Assembly (NCBI GenBank): GCA_018907035.1
Contig: JACCIC010000216.1
Location: forward strand, 758,501 to 822,500
Reading direction: 5' to 3'
DNA: 64,000 bases
Source of the DNA: Sycobia sp. Sy_11
Taxonomy: Eukaryota; Arthropoda; Insecta; Hymenoptera; Epichrysomallidae
The position numbers and the translations under genes are program-made. Of this stretch, positions 10,821-21,541 are shown piece after piece. How positions within the stretch are numbered: the first letter of the stretch is position 1; every line of letters begins with the position of its first letter. The notes below the pieces were generated by a model, which did not search any database, was not told the origin of the DNA, and was given only the letters and a program-made list of their open reading frames with translations.

Positions 10821-11127
10821 ACATAGATATAGCTGTACGCTTCTTTCAATGCGATGTTGCTGTTTTCCTTTGAATCATACAGAGGCTAAACCAAAACATA
10901 TTTAATATCCTAATATGCGCACGAGAATCAGAAAGCAATTCTCAGACCCGACCTCCAATGCCAGTTTCATAATGCACACGAATTTTTGATTCTATAGAAA
11001 ATCAAGACTTTCTTTTCTGCCATTGTAGAAAATTTAAATTGAATCTTATGATTTTGTGCTAAAATGGATATTCCATAATTAGTTTAAAAAATTTATTTTT
11101 AATATTTTATGCTTATATAATAATGTA
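10821..11127 (+). repeat. dispersed repeat, copy 1 (second copy at 27346-27630)
   Basis: From GATATAGCTGTACGCTTCT to TTTTATGCTTATATAAT this aligns along its whole length with 27346-27630 (for example AATATGCGCACGAGAATCA against AATATGCGCATGAGCATCA, and AAAATGGATATTCC against AAAATGGATAGTCC). It is non-coding. At 27 kb it directly follows the hairpin repeat; here the Helitron lies between them, so the two may be parts of one larger element. Confidence 0.65.
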
Positions 11128-11514
11128 GGAACAGAAAGAGAAACTTCATTAATTATCTCCAATATTAGAAATATAAATAATAATATAAACCACAAATTTA
11201 ACTTTTTAATTTTTAACAGTTATACGTTTTCTAAATTATTTATATTTTAAACAATTGGTGTAATCCCGATTTAATACAATGATTAGTCTAAGAAATAGAG
11301 CCATATTCTGTATAAACTAATAATGAAATGATTCTGTTTATTTATTTATAATATTACAGTGATTGTGGACATAACCTCACTTATGATAAAATGATATATT
11401 GTAGAAATTGTTAAAAATACATTATATGAATTACTTATGCATATTGTAGAGTAATTACAATAATGTATTTGATTCTGAAAATTATAGTATAAAATTATCA
11501 AGACCATATAATAA
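11128..11514. other. AT-rich DNA, nothing recognised
   Basis: No open frame, element end or RNA signal is visible in this AT-rich stretch. Confidence 0.5.
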
Positions 11515-13015
11515 AACGTTTATAATCTTAAATATATATTATTTAATATATGTAATTGAATACAGAGTTGTTTCGAAAAAATATTCAGATGTACGTAAAA
11601 ATTGATAAAAAGTCTAGACAGATAGATTACGTATAGATTTTGATCCGCTTGATTATAAATATTATAGAAATTGATAACAAAAAAGGTTTTGGAATAAATC
11701 GAAAAAAAATTATAGATGAGATCAAAATATAACACTTATTTTCCATGAAATTTTTCTCTAAAAGAAAAAAATATAACGGAATACAAAAAAATCGATTAAA
11801 AAGGAAATTACAGGGAAAAATTTGGTGAAAAAAATTTGTGAAATAAAAAAAAATTTGATAAAAGTCCAACCAGTTTCAAAATCATAAGACAAAATCCAGA
11901 AAAAATTAGTTTAAAAAAATAAAAAAATAAGTTGAAATAAAATTAGTTCAAAAAAAGGTAAAAAGAAAAGCACAAAATATCGATAGACTATTACTGTGGC
12001 GCTAAAAGGGGGAAATTAATTTTTCAAGAAATAACATACCATTGATATTATCACACTCAAATGTTCTTAGTGATAATATCCAAGTCATTTCAGCTGAAGA
12101 ATCAATTTGATTTTTCGAAGTCAGTGCCAAACATCCCAATTTAATTATATCAATGAATTTCTTTTCACGTGTTGATGACTTTTTGATACTTGCAGATCCA
12201 AAAAGATCTCTGAACGTTGTTTCTAAATATCGTATCTTCTAAAATAGTTAACGGACCAGCTGTACATAAAAAATTTTATTTTTAAAACATCTATCAATCA
12301 AACAATTTTATATAAAACATAATATTTATTTTATTAATTAATACCGTTTATTACTATTATTATAGTATAATATATCGTGTATAGCCTTAAATGTATATTA
12401 TTTAATATATATAATTGAATACAGAGCTGTTTCGAAAAATTTGTCAATTTATATAAAGAACTGATAAAAATTCTAGATAGATAGATTACGTATAGATTTG
12501 ATTCGCTTGATTACAAATATTATAGAAATTGATCACAAAAAAAATTTTGGAAAAAATTGAATAAAAAATTATAGATGAGATCAATATATAAAACTTATTT
12601 TCCATGCACTTTTTCTCTATAAGAAACAAATAAAACCACATACAAAAAGATCGATTAAAAAAGAAATTGAAGACAAAAAATATGTGAGATAAAAAAATTG
12701 ATAAAAATCAAACCAGATTAAAAAAAATAAAAAAAATCCCAGAAAAAAATTAGTAAACAAATTAAAAAAAATTGTTTAAATAAAACCGAGTTCAAAAAAT
12801 ATATTGAAATAACATTAGTTTTCAAAAATGTAAAAAAAGTACGAAATTTTGTCTTATGTTCTTTAAATTCGTTTGATTTTTATCTTACAAATTTTTTTTC
12901 ACCAATTTTTTTTCTGCTATTTCTTTTTTAATCGATTTTTTTGTATTCGGTTTTATTTTTTTCTTGTAGAGAAAAATTGCATGGAAAATAAGTTTTAGAT
13001 ATTGATCTCATCTCT
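11515..13015. repeat. AT-rich repeat: two direct copies plus one inverted partial copy
   Basis: 11515-11960 and 12360-12830 are direct copies of about 450 bp (shared TATTATTTAATATAT, GAATACAGAG, GATAGATTACGTATAGATTT, TATAGATGAGATCAA, TTATTTTCCATG, AATCGATTAAAAA). 12860-13015 is an inverted copy of the second half. The spacer (about 11990-12250) contains an imperfect palindrome ATTATCAC...GTGATAAT near 12050. The block ends exactly where recognisable copia pol sequence begins, so it probably truncated that element. It codes for no protein. Confidence 0.7.
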
Positions 13016-13019
13016 CTGA

Positions 13020-14011
13020 CAAGGTCAATCTTTGAAAGTATTATTAGCATATTGTTGTCAGCTAAGTTTAATAATTATGCAAATGGATGTCGAGACTGCA
13101 TTCCTAAATGGATCTGTAAAGTCACAGGTATTTGTAAGCAACCAATAGGATACCAAGACCAAACAGAAAGAGAGTTTAAATTAGAAAAGACATGGGTTAC
13201 GAGAGAACCCGCGCGCCTGGTATAAGTGCTCGATAATTATAATGTAAGTTAGGTTTCGAAAGAAGAGATAGCGACTACTATTTGCATATGAAAAATGAAA
13301 AGGACGAAATATTGTATGATACTTAATTTTATTTGTAGACGACTTATTAATATGTGGAAGAAGTAAAAACCTAATTGAAAATATTCAACAACAGTTAGCA
13401 AATAAATTTGAAATGAAGGACTTGGGAGAAGTTAAAACTTACTTAGGGATTAGTATTAATTATAATTATAAAAAAGGTGAAATGATTTTAGACAAAAATA
13501 ATTATATCGAGTCATTAGCTAAAAACTATAATATTGGAAATGGCACATTGTATTATAGAAGATAACCTGAGTTTAGAGCCAGCGCAATCGGTTGCTACTA
13601 ATATTAAATATAGAAATCTCATCGGAGCTTTATTATATATTAATACAGGAACTAGGTTGGACATTAGTTACAGTGTAAACTATTTGAGTCGTTTTCAAAA
13701 CTGTTATACCCAGACACATTACAAATACGCAATTAGAATTTTGAAATACTTGTTTTTAACTAAAAATCTAAAGTTAAATTATAAAAAAAAACTTAAATGC
13801 TAATATTATAGATTGCTTTGTTGACGCCGACTGGGCTGGTGATAAGGTAGACAGAAAATCTACTACTGGATTTGTGATAAGGTTTTTCGGAAATGTAATA
13901 GATTGGAAAGTAAAAAACAAAGAAGCATAGCAAAATCCTCAACAGCAGCGGAATATGTGGCGCTATCTAATGCAGTAAGCAAAATGAAATTTATAAAAAA
14001 CTTATTAAAAA
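13020..14011 (+). pseudogene. copia-type pol: RT and RNase H part, 5'-truncated and frameshifted
   Basis: Fragments in several frames read as the end of a Ty1/copia polyprotein. First come QMDVETAFLNG-like and CKQPIGYQDQ pieces near 13080-13170. The RT active-site motif FVDDLLICG follows near 13335, then KFEMKDLGEVKTYLGI. A 90-residue open stretch (13534-13803) with IGALLYINTGTRLDISYSV follows, then the RNase H start DADWAGD..DRKSTTGFV near 13826. Stops and frameshifts separate the pieces. The element is cut at 14015 by the gypsy insertion and continues at 19956. Confidence 0.8.
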
Positions 14012-14015
14012 GTTT

Positions 14016-14140
14016 TGTAACCTTCCTATCCCCCTTGGGATAGCATACGCGGTATATTTCCAGGGTATCTTTGAGAGGGGAGGAAGTATTTTAGGATAGG
14101 ACGGCAGATCAGGAAAATAATTTTATAATACAGTATATTT
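14016..14140 (-). repeat. gypsy 3' LTR remnant
   Basis: TGTAACCTTCCTATCC to CAGTATATTT matches 18258-18372, the terminal part of the 5' LTR, with few differences. The sequence switches abruptly to integrase coding sequence after 14140. Confidence 0.88.
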
Positions 14141-14860
14141 AAGTAAGCAGGTGTAAAACCTATTGTTTCGGATGACGCGGTGTTATAAGCAAATTGTAGC
14201 TCATGTAAGTGATTATCCCACGTCTTATGATTTTTTTCTATATACTGGGAAATCATAGTTTTAGTTACTTTATTTGCTCTCTCTACTGGATTACACTGTG
14301 GTGTGTACGGTGGTGTTCTTCTATGCTGTATTTCGGTCTTTTGCAGCATAGTTGTGAATTCATTGGAGATAAATTGTCTCCCATTATCGGAAATAATTAT
14401 TTTCGGGCAGCCAAAACGTAGTGTAATCTGTTGTTTTACGGCGTACGTTATTGCTGTTGCTTTTCTGAGTGGTTTTAATTCAATCCATTTGATAAATTTG
14501 TCTTGCATTACCAATAGCCATATATTTAATTTTGTTGATCTCAGAAGTGGTCCGATGAGATCTACAGCCACAATATCCCAAGGCTGTTCGACTAGAGTTG
14601 CATGTAGTTTACTGGCTGGTGTTTGTTGTTCCGATTTAAACTTTTAATAGTTCTCGCAATTTCGCACATATTTAGCCGTCATACGGAGCCAGGATTCCAG
14701 GTCAGTAATAACTTTTAGATATTTTTATTAGTGTTTTCGTAATTCCTAAATGTTCGGCAGTTGGATCATTGTGTACTTCGATTAGAACTTTATATTGTTC
14801 AGCTCTAGGCACACAAATTTTCCACTGTAGATTTTCACTCGTATCGTTAAAATCTTAGGT
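14141..14860 (-). pseudogene. gypsy integrase (catalytic core, partial)
   Basis: The open stretch 14571-14141 carries the catalytic core: VDLIGPLLRSTK (first Asp), ISDNGRQFIS (second Asp), CNPVERANKV (Glu). This is the D,D-35-E pattern of Ty3/gypsy integrases. An upstream frame (to about 14860) holds the linker PWDIVAVDLIGP and remnants of the N-terminal zinc-binding region. The C-terminal domain is missing because of the deletion into the LTR. It joined element cDNA to the host genome when functional. Confidence 0.85.
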
Positions 14861-15079
14861 ATGTAAAATGTGTTTGTACAATCGTCCATTTTTAATACAA
14901 AAATCTGGATAAATTTCGGAATCGTCCTCCACATTTTTGTATGATTTTTCATACCAATCTTCTACTTTAATTTCGGTGACTTCAACTGCTAATGACTGTC
15001 GAGATAATGTATCGGCTAGTAAATTATCTTTTCCTGCACGGTATTTAATTTCAAAATCATATTAACTTAATTCGAGTGC

Positions 15080-15349
15080 CTAGCGGGCTAAACGTCCAGA
15101 CGGATTTTCAATATTATTGAGCCATTTCAACGATTGGTGGTCTGTTAATACAATGAAGTGATATCCTTCAAGATAATCACGAAATTTCCACACATCCCAT
15201 TTAATTGCTAGGCATTCTAGTTCAGTGGCAGAATAATTCTTTTCATCTGGGGTGAGCGTTCGGCTAGCAAATGCGATAACTCTTTCGCTGCTCTCATATG
15301 CTTGTGTAAGCGCTGCCCCTAATCCTTCTTTACTGGCATCCGTTTGCAT
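15080..15349 (-). pseudogene. gypsy RNase H domain
   Basis: The 89-residue open stretch begins QTDASKEGLGAALTQ, with the first catalytic Asp, and continues with SRTLTPDEKNYSATELECLA (catalytic Glu) and VLTDHQSLKWL (catalytic Asp), the standard Ty3/gypsy RNase H signature. It is separated from the RT by frame breaks at about 15480-15560. Confidence 0.88.
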
Positions 15350-15646
15350 AATAAACGGGCGGCTCCAGTCTGGACAGGAAAGGATGGGTGCATTTGTGAG
15401 AAGCTGCTTGATTTTGTCAAAAGCATCTTGCTCTGCTTCTCCCCAATTGCACTTAGCTTTTTTCCTAGTTAAACGGTGTAATCAAAACATTTGAGATATC
15501 TTTCAGGAATCTCCTATACCATTATATCAGGCCCATAAATCTCTGAATTTCTTTCATGATTCTTGGTGGCGCTAAATTGAGTACAGCAGCCACCTTTTCC
15601 GGATCGGTTTGTAGACCGTTTTTGTCTATTATATGTCCTAGATATT

Positions 15647-16204
15647 TTAGACTTGAGCGAGCAAAATGGCCTTATCTGGATTCGGTTTCAGTTTTGTAAT
15701 TTTCAGGCGGTTGAAAACTTCTTTCCATTTTTGCAGATGTTCCTCGAATGTAGATGAGACTACTACGATATCATCTAGATATGTAAATGCATATGGAGCC
15801 ATCTCAGGAGTGATTACTCTGTCTAAAAGTCGTTGGAACGTAGCCGGTGCCGAATGCAAGCTCAACGGCATTACGTTGAATTCAAATAAACCTTTTTCGG
15901 CCACGGTAAAGGCAGTGATAGAGCGATTTTCTGGTATTAGTGCAACTTGCCAATTTCCATTTTTTAAATTTAGAGTCGAAAGATATCGTGCTCCTCGTAA
16001 TTTATCCAATGTTGCATTAATTTGTGGAAAAGGATAGGCGTTTTTCTTCATTACTTTGTTTACTTTTCGGAAATCTACACAGAATCGCGCCTTTTCGTCT
16101 TTCTTTTTTACTATTACTACCGGTGAACTCCATGGACTGCTTGATGGTTGAATTACGTTTTCACTTAGCATTTTATCAACCTCCTGATTAATAATTTCTT
16201 GCAT
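15647..16204 (-). pseudogene. gypsy reverse transcriptase domain
   Basis: The 185-residue open stretch contains, in order, the RT motifs VIQPSSSPWSSPVVIVKKKD, FCVDFRKVNKV, YPFPQI, the divergent LNLKNGNWQV (usually DLxxGYxQI), FNVMPLSLHSAPATFQR and FTYLDDIVV with the YLDD active site. The substitutions in the DLxxGYxQ and PFGL positions (LKNGNW, PLSLHSA) suggest decay. Translation downstream is broken before RNase H. Confidence 0.88.
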
Positions 16205-16318
16205 GGCCGGATTTCTTGGTCGATATTTCTGTTTAATTGGTGTCTTTCTCTAAGACGATTTCGTGCTGTAAGAGCGGAGTAGGAACTTTGATAGAGTTAA
16301 ATTTATCCATTTCTGTTT

Positions 16319-16819
16319 TTAAGAGTTTCTCGAATTTAAGTTTTGTAGTCCGTAAGGTGTTCTAATCATACAAAGTTGATGTGTCTGGTCGATTGAAGTT
16401 TTGGTTAACTCACAATTGTTTAATATTATATGGATCTCGAGTTTTTTAAGAGTATCTATACCTAAGAGCATAGGATGGCTCAATCCGTTCATTACTAGGA
16501 ATTTTTGTTGAAATCTTTTTCCTTGTACATATATCGGTCCATAAATATTTCTTCCAAAGCTTATTTCTGAGCCGTTAGCCAAGACTGCAATTCGATTACT
16601 TGGCTCAGTATGCCATTCGAACTTCATGGAGACTTCACTAAGTTTTTCACTTACATAAGAACTTACAGATCCCGTATCCAGAAGAGCTGATACTTCGTAA
16701 TCACCGATCATCACTCTTACAAAATGTCTATTATCTGTTTCTATTTTTAATTGTTCTTGATGGACCGAGCCGGGTTCGATGTGGGTTCGGCCCTCCTGGT
16801 GTTTTCCGATGGGTGACAC
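16319..16819 (-). pseudogene. gypsy aspartic protease region
   Basis: The stretch holds the retroviral-type protease motif ALLDTGSVSSYVS, a hydrophobic flap-like region and HPMLLGIDTL near the C-terminal side, as in Ty3/gypsy proteases. It would cleave the Gag-Pol polyprotein. It lies between the zinc-knuckle region and RT. Confidence 0.8.
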
Positions 16820-16979
16820 TTGCAGTCACGAGTATAAACGTTATCGCGACCACAATATGAACAAAAGATTTTCTGTTGATTTGTGCACTTGAAGCGGTCG
16901 TGTCTCGTCTGTTCGCACTTACAGCTACGCTTATTTCGGTCGTGCACTGTAGCAATTTTATTGTTAAAATTATGTACAC
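16820..16979 (-). pseudogene. gypsy nucleocapsid-like Cys/His region
   Basis: Frames here read CKCEQTRHDRFKC and CSYCGRDNVYTRDC, degenerate zinc-knuckle motifs; the second has Val at the His position. The place between Gag and protease is where the RNA-binding nucleocapsid lies. The reading frame is interrupted relative to both neighbours. Confidence 0.6.
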
Positions 16980-17049
16980 GAATTTCAGATTTTCTTACTT
17001 TATATTTTGGTGTTGATATATGATTTTTCGGACTTTTCTGTTTCTTACA

Positions 17050-17880
17050 CTATTTTTCAGTTTCCAGATATTCTTCTACGTGTTGTACGATATCTGACGT
17101 AGACGTGACGTCATCACGTCGAATATGTAATCGATATTCGGCGAGTATGTTGTAGTACATCGTTTCGGTTTTTTGTTCTTCTGAAAAACCTCCTCGACGT
17201 CTCATTAGCGTGATGAATGAGTTGTCGAATGTACGTATATCCTCATTAGGTTCATGTACACGGTTATGTATTTGTCTATCTAGATTTCGACGTTCACTAG
17301 GCGACAAATAAAACTTTCTCAGTCCTTCTTCTAATTCTATGAAAGTTTTAAAATTTGAGGCATAATTTCTATGCCACAACTGAGCATCACCTCTTAATAA
17401 TTCCGGAAATTTGTTCAGAATTTGTTGATCGGATAAATTATATGCTCGTTGTAATTCATGGATCCTTTCGAGAAAAGAATGTAAGTTTTTGCCATCAAAA
17501 TGGCAATTCCACTTTCTCATTTGGTTTATCACTTTGGCGTTTTCCTGCACAGCAGTTGATTGCTGTATATAAACAGTAGCAGGCGGAGTCCTATAAGGTG
17601 TATTTGATGCAGGACGTGCGATAACAGGACTGGAAGTTGAAGCGGCAGTTTGTTGATTAAGAAGCTGCATACGAAGTTGTCTGAATTCTTTTTCGATTCC
17701 TGATTATTGAAGTCTCTTTCGTCTTCTCGTTTATCGCTATAGAGCTTCGGGTGAGCTCGTACATGAGCAATTAAGCATTGGCGTAAATATGCTTTTGTGC
17801 CGTCTATTGGCAAATTATTTTTCGCAAGTTTGTTTTCTATTTGTTCTTTCGTTAATTTATAAATCCAACTAACTCGCGGT
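17050..17880 (-). pseudogene. gypsy gag
   Basis: The N-terminal part (about 17880-17690) contains a SAP-like segment (YKLTKEQIENKLAKNNL ... AYLRQCL). After a frame change near 17700 the 206-residue stretch 17670-17050 holds the capsid-like core: KWNCHFDGKNLHSFLERIHE, LRGDAQLWHRNY, FYLSPSERRNLDRQIHNR. This is the retrotransposon Gag pattern (particle assembly and RNA packaging). The PBS lies about 360 bp upstream in transcript order. Confidence 0.8.
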
Positions 17881-18239
17881 TGCCATTTTAGTCAGAATTT
17901 AATTTAATTTTGTTAAAAAAATACACTTGGTAATAATTATAATTTTCGGTAATCGAAAAAATAGTTTCTTTTTATTTTTACTACAGCAAAACTATTATTT
18001 AAGTTTTCTACTTTCAAAACAGTTAATTTTATTGCAATTTCGATATGTGTTACTTCGTGCTTCGGCTCAATACGCCATAGCACCTAGTCGCTCAAGACGC
18101 CACTAGGCTCTTTTCACACAAATCGAAAAAATATGGTTTTTGTATAAATAATTTTAAAATTTCCGTTTAAAGAAATTGTTCCGTTATTACAGAAATAAGA
18201 AATTTAATCAAATATTAATTTTAAGGATTTATTAAAGTA

Positions 18240-18257
18240 GTCCCTGTTCGGGCGCCA
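18240..18257 (-). promoter_or_regulatory. primer-binding site, tRNA-Lys type
   Basis: On the - strand the 18 bases TGGCGCCCGAACAGGGAC start directly at the inner edge of the 5' LTR. They equal the 3' end of the lysine tRNA used as primer by lentiviruses and several insect gypsy elements. All 18 positions fit, although the rest of the element is decayed. Confidence 0.9.
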
Positions 18258-19294
18258 TATAACGTTCCTATCCCCTCGGGATAGCATACGCGGTATATTT
18301 CCAGAGTATCTTTGAGAGGGAAGAAAGTATTTCAGGATAGAACGGTAGATCAGGAAAATAATTTTATAACACAGTATATTTTTGATAACAAAATAAAAAA
18401 ATTAATTTATTCATGAAACCCCCTTCTATTTACAAGGTGGTCTGAAACACAAAATATAAACAAAATAATTAATTTAACTGAAATAAATTTATAGCTGGAT
18501 GTATATATAAATTATAGCTACTGGCTTCGCGCTAGATTCCGCGTCGCATAGTTTAATCCGGCGCTATTTTCCGCACGGATTCCCAGTGCTATTTTCGACG
18601 CGGAGAAATATAAAAATACGACAGGTAGAATTTAAAATAAGTTTATTCTAAGGTGAACTTAACTCCGCTGGTCTTTTGAGGAGCGCCTCGCAACCAGGAT
18701 CACGTTCCCTAAGGGGTGGGTAAAATTATTAGCCGTCTGTCTTTTGAGGAGCGCCTCGCAATAGAGATCAAGCTAATAATTTCGGAAAGCAAAATAAATA
18801 TAAAGGATAAGAGAACGGCTGGTCTTTTGAGGAACGCCTCGCAACCAGGATCACGTTCACTTGAGGATAGGTAAAGCTATTAGTCGTCTGTCTTTTGAGG
18901 AGCGCCTCGCAATAGAGATCAAACTAATAGTTTCGGGCAGGATTTAAAGTCAGAATTATTTTGAGCTCTGGATGAGTTTTTAGCTCCAGGGATAGTTCGT
19001 CTGACTCGACTTCCGGGCAGTCGGTTCACGAGGCGAACTCTCGTTTTTGCCTTGTGCAGGCCCTTTTATAATAAAATAGTCGAGTATTTCCGTCGCCGCT
19101 CGTTCAATTTCGGACGAGCCGCCGAATTATAATAATTATATTAATAATAATGATAATTAATAATAATGATAATTAATAATAATAATAATATCTAATAATA
19201 ATCATAATAATTATTATTTACAATGTATTATTTATATTTGTAGCCGATGTGCTGCGTACAGTGATTGTATACACGTATAATATTGTATACGCAC

Positions 19295-19347
<53 letters not shown>

Positions 19348-19951
19348 TATTGTACATTTGAGATTTTATTTAATTATTTTAATTAAATACAGCGGGTGAA
19401 TTCGTTTTCGAACACCCGTGGTATATACTGGAATGCGCGCGCCAGTATAAGGCTTGCGCGTTCGCCTACTGCAGTATTCGCTGCTGGTGCGCGCCGTTCG
19501 ACGAAAGTGTACCGTAGTGTGTGTGTGCGGCGTGTATTAGAGGGAAATAGCGGCCGCCGGCCTAATACACTTGACGCGGCTCTCTCTTGCCGCGCGCAGT
19601 GTATCTCCTCTATCGTATGCTTCGGGATTCAGCTTAGCAGTAGAGAGAGACTATGTATTGCGTTCTCTCTCTATGCTTCCGTTTTCAGCGGTCGCGTCGA
19701 CTACCTTCTACTGTAGTCATCACGACCTTGTTCATCTTTGGTATATTTATCGCGTTAAATCTATTAATTTAATTTGCGTGTAGTTATATTTTCGTGTATT
19801 ATCATACTTTGGTTTTACATTTAACTTATTATTTTTTCATATGTGTGACGGAAATGAATTATTATAATTTAATGTGTTCGCGATATATTTGTGTAAGAAA
19901 TTTAAGTATCAGTCGCAATGAATTTATGCGGTTATGTTTTTGGCCGTCGCA
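18258..19951 (-). repeat. gypsy 5' LTR, about 1.7 kb
   Basis: It aligns with the solo LTR at 61150-62658 across its length: the GTAACGTTCC edge, the repeated TCTTTTGAGGAGCGCCTCGC motif, the GCCGAATTATAATAATTATA stretch, the AGCGGGTG block with TTCGTTTTCG, the TCTCTCTCTTGCCG region and the GGCCGTCGCA edge. It holds a (TA)n tract at 19299-19344. The promoter and poly(A) site of the element should lie here in - orientation. The frames at 19396-19783 are LTR sequence and not genes. Confidence 0.9.
18658..18945. repeat. LTR-internal tandem duplication with four copies of a 23-bp motif
   Basis: GTCTTTTGAGGAGCGCCTCGCAA occurs near 18668, 18737, 18812 and 18889 (the third with one change). The motifs alternate in two contexts (ACCAGGATCACGTT and TAGAGATCAAxCTAATA), so a ~150-bp block has been duplicated once. 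Each motif contains the self-complementary GAGG-AGCG-CCTC. The solo LTR at 61 kb has two copies (about 61562 and 61636). Confidence 0.85.
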
Positions 19952-19955
19952 GTTT

Positions 19956-20209
19956 TAATATTAAAAATAAAAAACCAATAAATATTTACGAAGATATCAT
20001 GGGGACAATATCAATAGCCAAGTACGGCATTTAACCAAAAATTCTCAATATATTTTTAAGTACATTTTCATTTTGTAAATGAATTTTATGAAAATAAAGA
20101 AATAAATGTTATTAAAGCTGACAGCGAAAGCAATCTAGCCGATATATTAACAAAGGCTTTAGGTAGAAATAAATTTGAAAATTTTAGACTCCTACTAAAT
20201 GCAGCATAA
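19956..20209 (+). pseudogene. copia RNase H C-terminus (continues from 14011)
   Basis: The frames contain PINIYED-like sequence and then INVIKADSESNLADILTKALG, the conserved copia RNase H terminal motif (LADIxTKxL), and end with a stop at 20207-20209. It is the other half of the copia pol that was split by the gypsy insertion; the break lies at the GTTT duplication. Confidence 0.85.
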
Positions 20210-20262
20210 AAAAAAGAAAAAAACTTTCAAATTGTTAAAATAGTCTAGGTATAAATGCTCTA

Positions 20263-20395
20263 AGTAGATAGGCTGTAGGAATTCTAGCACACCTCCCCTC
20301 CCTTAAAAGGTGTGCTGAGCCCCCAACTAGGTCATGCTGGGGACATAGCACACTTTAGACGTGAGTGCACTTTAGATTGATTAGAATGCCTAAAA
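20263..20395 (+). repeat. Polinton left terminal inverted repeat
   Basis: It pairs with 25503-25653: shared blocks AGTAGATAGGCT, TTCTAGCACACCTCCC, CCCCCAACTAGGTC, TGGGGACATAGCACAC, TTTAGA.GTGAGT and TAGAATGCCTA. The right copy has one extra TAGGCATTCTAGCA unit, so it is slightly longer. Confidence 0.88.
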
Positions 20396-20477
20396 TGCCT
20401 TTCTAAATTCTTTAGGATTTTTTTGACCAATAAGAAAGTTTTCTAGTGCATGGTAGTGGAAAGATCAGTAATGAAAA

Positions 20478-20520
20478 ACGATATAAAAGGCGAACAACAG
20501 TGAGTTTATGCATCACAGTC
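20478..20520 (+). promoter_or_regulatory. candidate core promoter (TATA plus initiator) inside the Polinton
   Basis: TATAAAAGG is followed about 28 bases later by CATCACAGTC, which resembles an insect initiator. An ATG lies 45-50 bases further on (20561). The spacing fits a TATA-driven transcript reading into the candidate spliced ORF. Confidence 0.5.
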
Positions 20521-20560
20521 TACTTACAGATTTCAAATTTGAAAAGTTTTAAATTGAAAT

Positions 20561-21309
20561 ATGAAACTAGCACTGAGTGCCAACGGCAGCGCTAATGCCA
20601 TTGCCAACAGCAGCAGCAATGGCAAGCGTTTGCCTGCTGTTGAAAAGGCTTCGTGAATTTATTCCGGCAATTCTTATAAGTCTATGGACTTGTTTGGGGA
20701 GGAGGAGGAGAGGACGACCAGGTCCACCACCCCTATTCCCATCGCCACAGCCTCTCTCTCTCTCAAGGGCTGTAACGCCAATGATCGAGAGATCTCGATC
20801 ACCATCTCCGCCGAAGGAGCGGAAAAAATCCGGTTCTGCTGCGGATTGGATGTCCCTATATAGGAGGGTGCAGGAAAGGTACGAAACAATTCTGCATGCT
20901 GTAAAGTATGCAGAAATGTTTGAGACCATCAAATCAGGTAATTTACTTAATAATGTATAATTACATTATAGTATATAATATTGATAATGCATATATAATA
21001 TATAATAATACTGATAGTAAATATAATGATACTAATAATACTTTTATATTTTCTTTTCTTACAGCAATGAAGAAACATCGTCTAACTTATCAGTTGGCCG
21101 TGCGATTGAAGACAAGACCCAGGTCCGAGAGGAAACAAAAAAGTCGGTCCAGGAGCCAGAAGACATCAGCAACGATGTCGATTGATCGTCATCGCAGCCC
21201 ATCTGTCGAAAGCATGGGCCACCGCAGTAGCTTAAGTATAGAGAAAACAGACATTCAAGTAGAACTTCCGCGCATAATATCCGATGTGCGTTTGAAAAGT
21301 AATATGTAA
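20561..21309 (+). pseudogene. frameshifted, possibly spliced ORF of unknown function in the Polinton
   Basis: The ATG at 20561 opens a 31-codon frame ending at a TGA (20654). Adjacent frames continue with coding-like sequence: FGEEEERTTRSTTP in one, and ERSRSPSPPKERKKSGSAAD then YETILHAVKYAEMFETIKS in another. The latter meets a good donor (TCAG|GTAATT, 20938), a 127-base AT-rich intron and a T-rich acceptor (TTACAG|CA, 21064). The spliced frame then stays open to a stop at 21309 (basic, RS-rich tail). I do not recognise the protein. The frame changes suggest decay. The CDS could also start at the in-frame ATG 20595. Confidence 0.4.
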
Positions 21310-21484
21310 ATATAATAAAAAAAGTCTAAAAATAATTAAATATAATATATGTATATGAACAAAAATAAATCAGTAAAATTAAATTAAATAAGATGCCTTG
21401 TTTATTATTTATCCTTATAATTTGTCAATGAATTATTTTTGGTTGATCTTTGATTGTTTAATATAATTATCTAATATTATAATA

Positions 21485-21488
<4 letters not shown>

Positions 21489-21537
<49 letters not shown>
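21489..21537. repeat. (TA)n microsatellite
   Basis: About 49 bp of uninterrupted TA dinucleotides in the non-coding part of the Polinton. Confidence 0.95.

Positions 21538-21541
<4 letters not shown>

Larger units (their letters stand above)
14016..19951 (-). mobile_element. Ty3/gypsy LTR retrotransposon inserted in copia, with 4-bp TSD
   Basis: The element runs on the - strand. Its outer ends are TG (14016) and CA (19951), flanked by the 4-bp duplication GTTT at 14012-14015 and 19952-19955. The 5' LTR is 18258-19951. It is followed in transcript order by a primer-binding site, gag, zinc-knuckle region, protease, reverse transcriptase, RNase H and integrase. At the other end only about 125 bp of the 3' LTR (14016-14140) remains, joined directly to integrase, so an internal deletion removed most of the 3' LTR and the end of pol. 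The frames are broken, so it is not autonomous. Confidence 0.9.

Noticed and set aside
19396..19783. Two overlapping open frames of 106 and 70 codons
   Set aside because: They lie inside the gypsy LTR and are not conserved as frames in the solo LTR at 61-62 kb.
20567..20932. 121-codon - strand frame
   Set aside because: It is antisense to the candidate spliced ORF, has no recognisable domain, and the TATA and splice signals favour the + strand.
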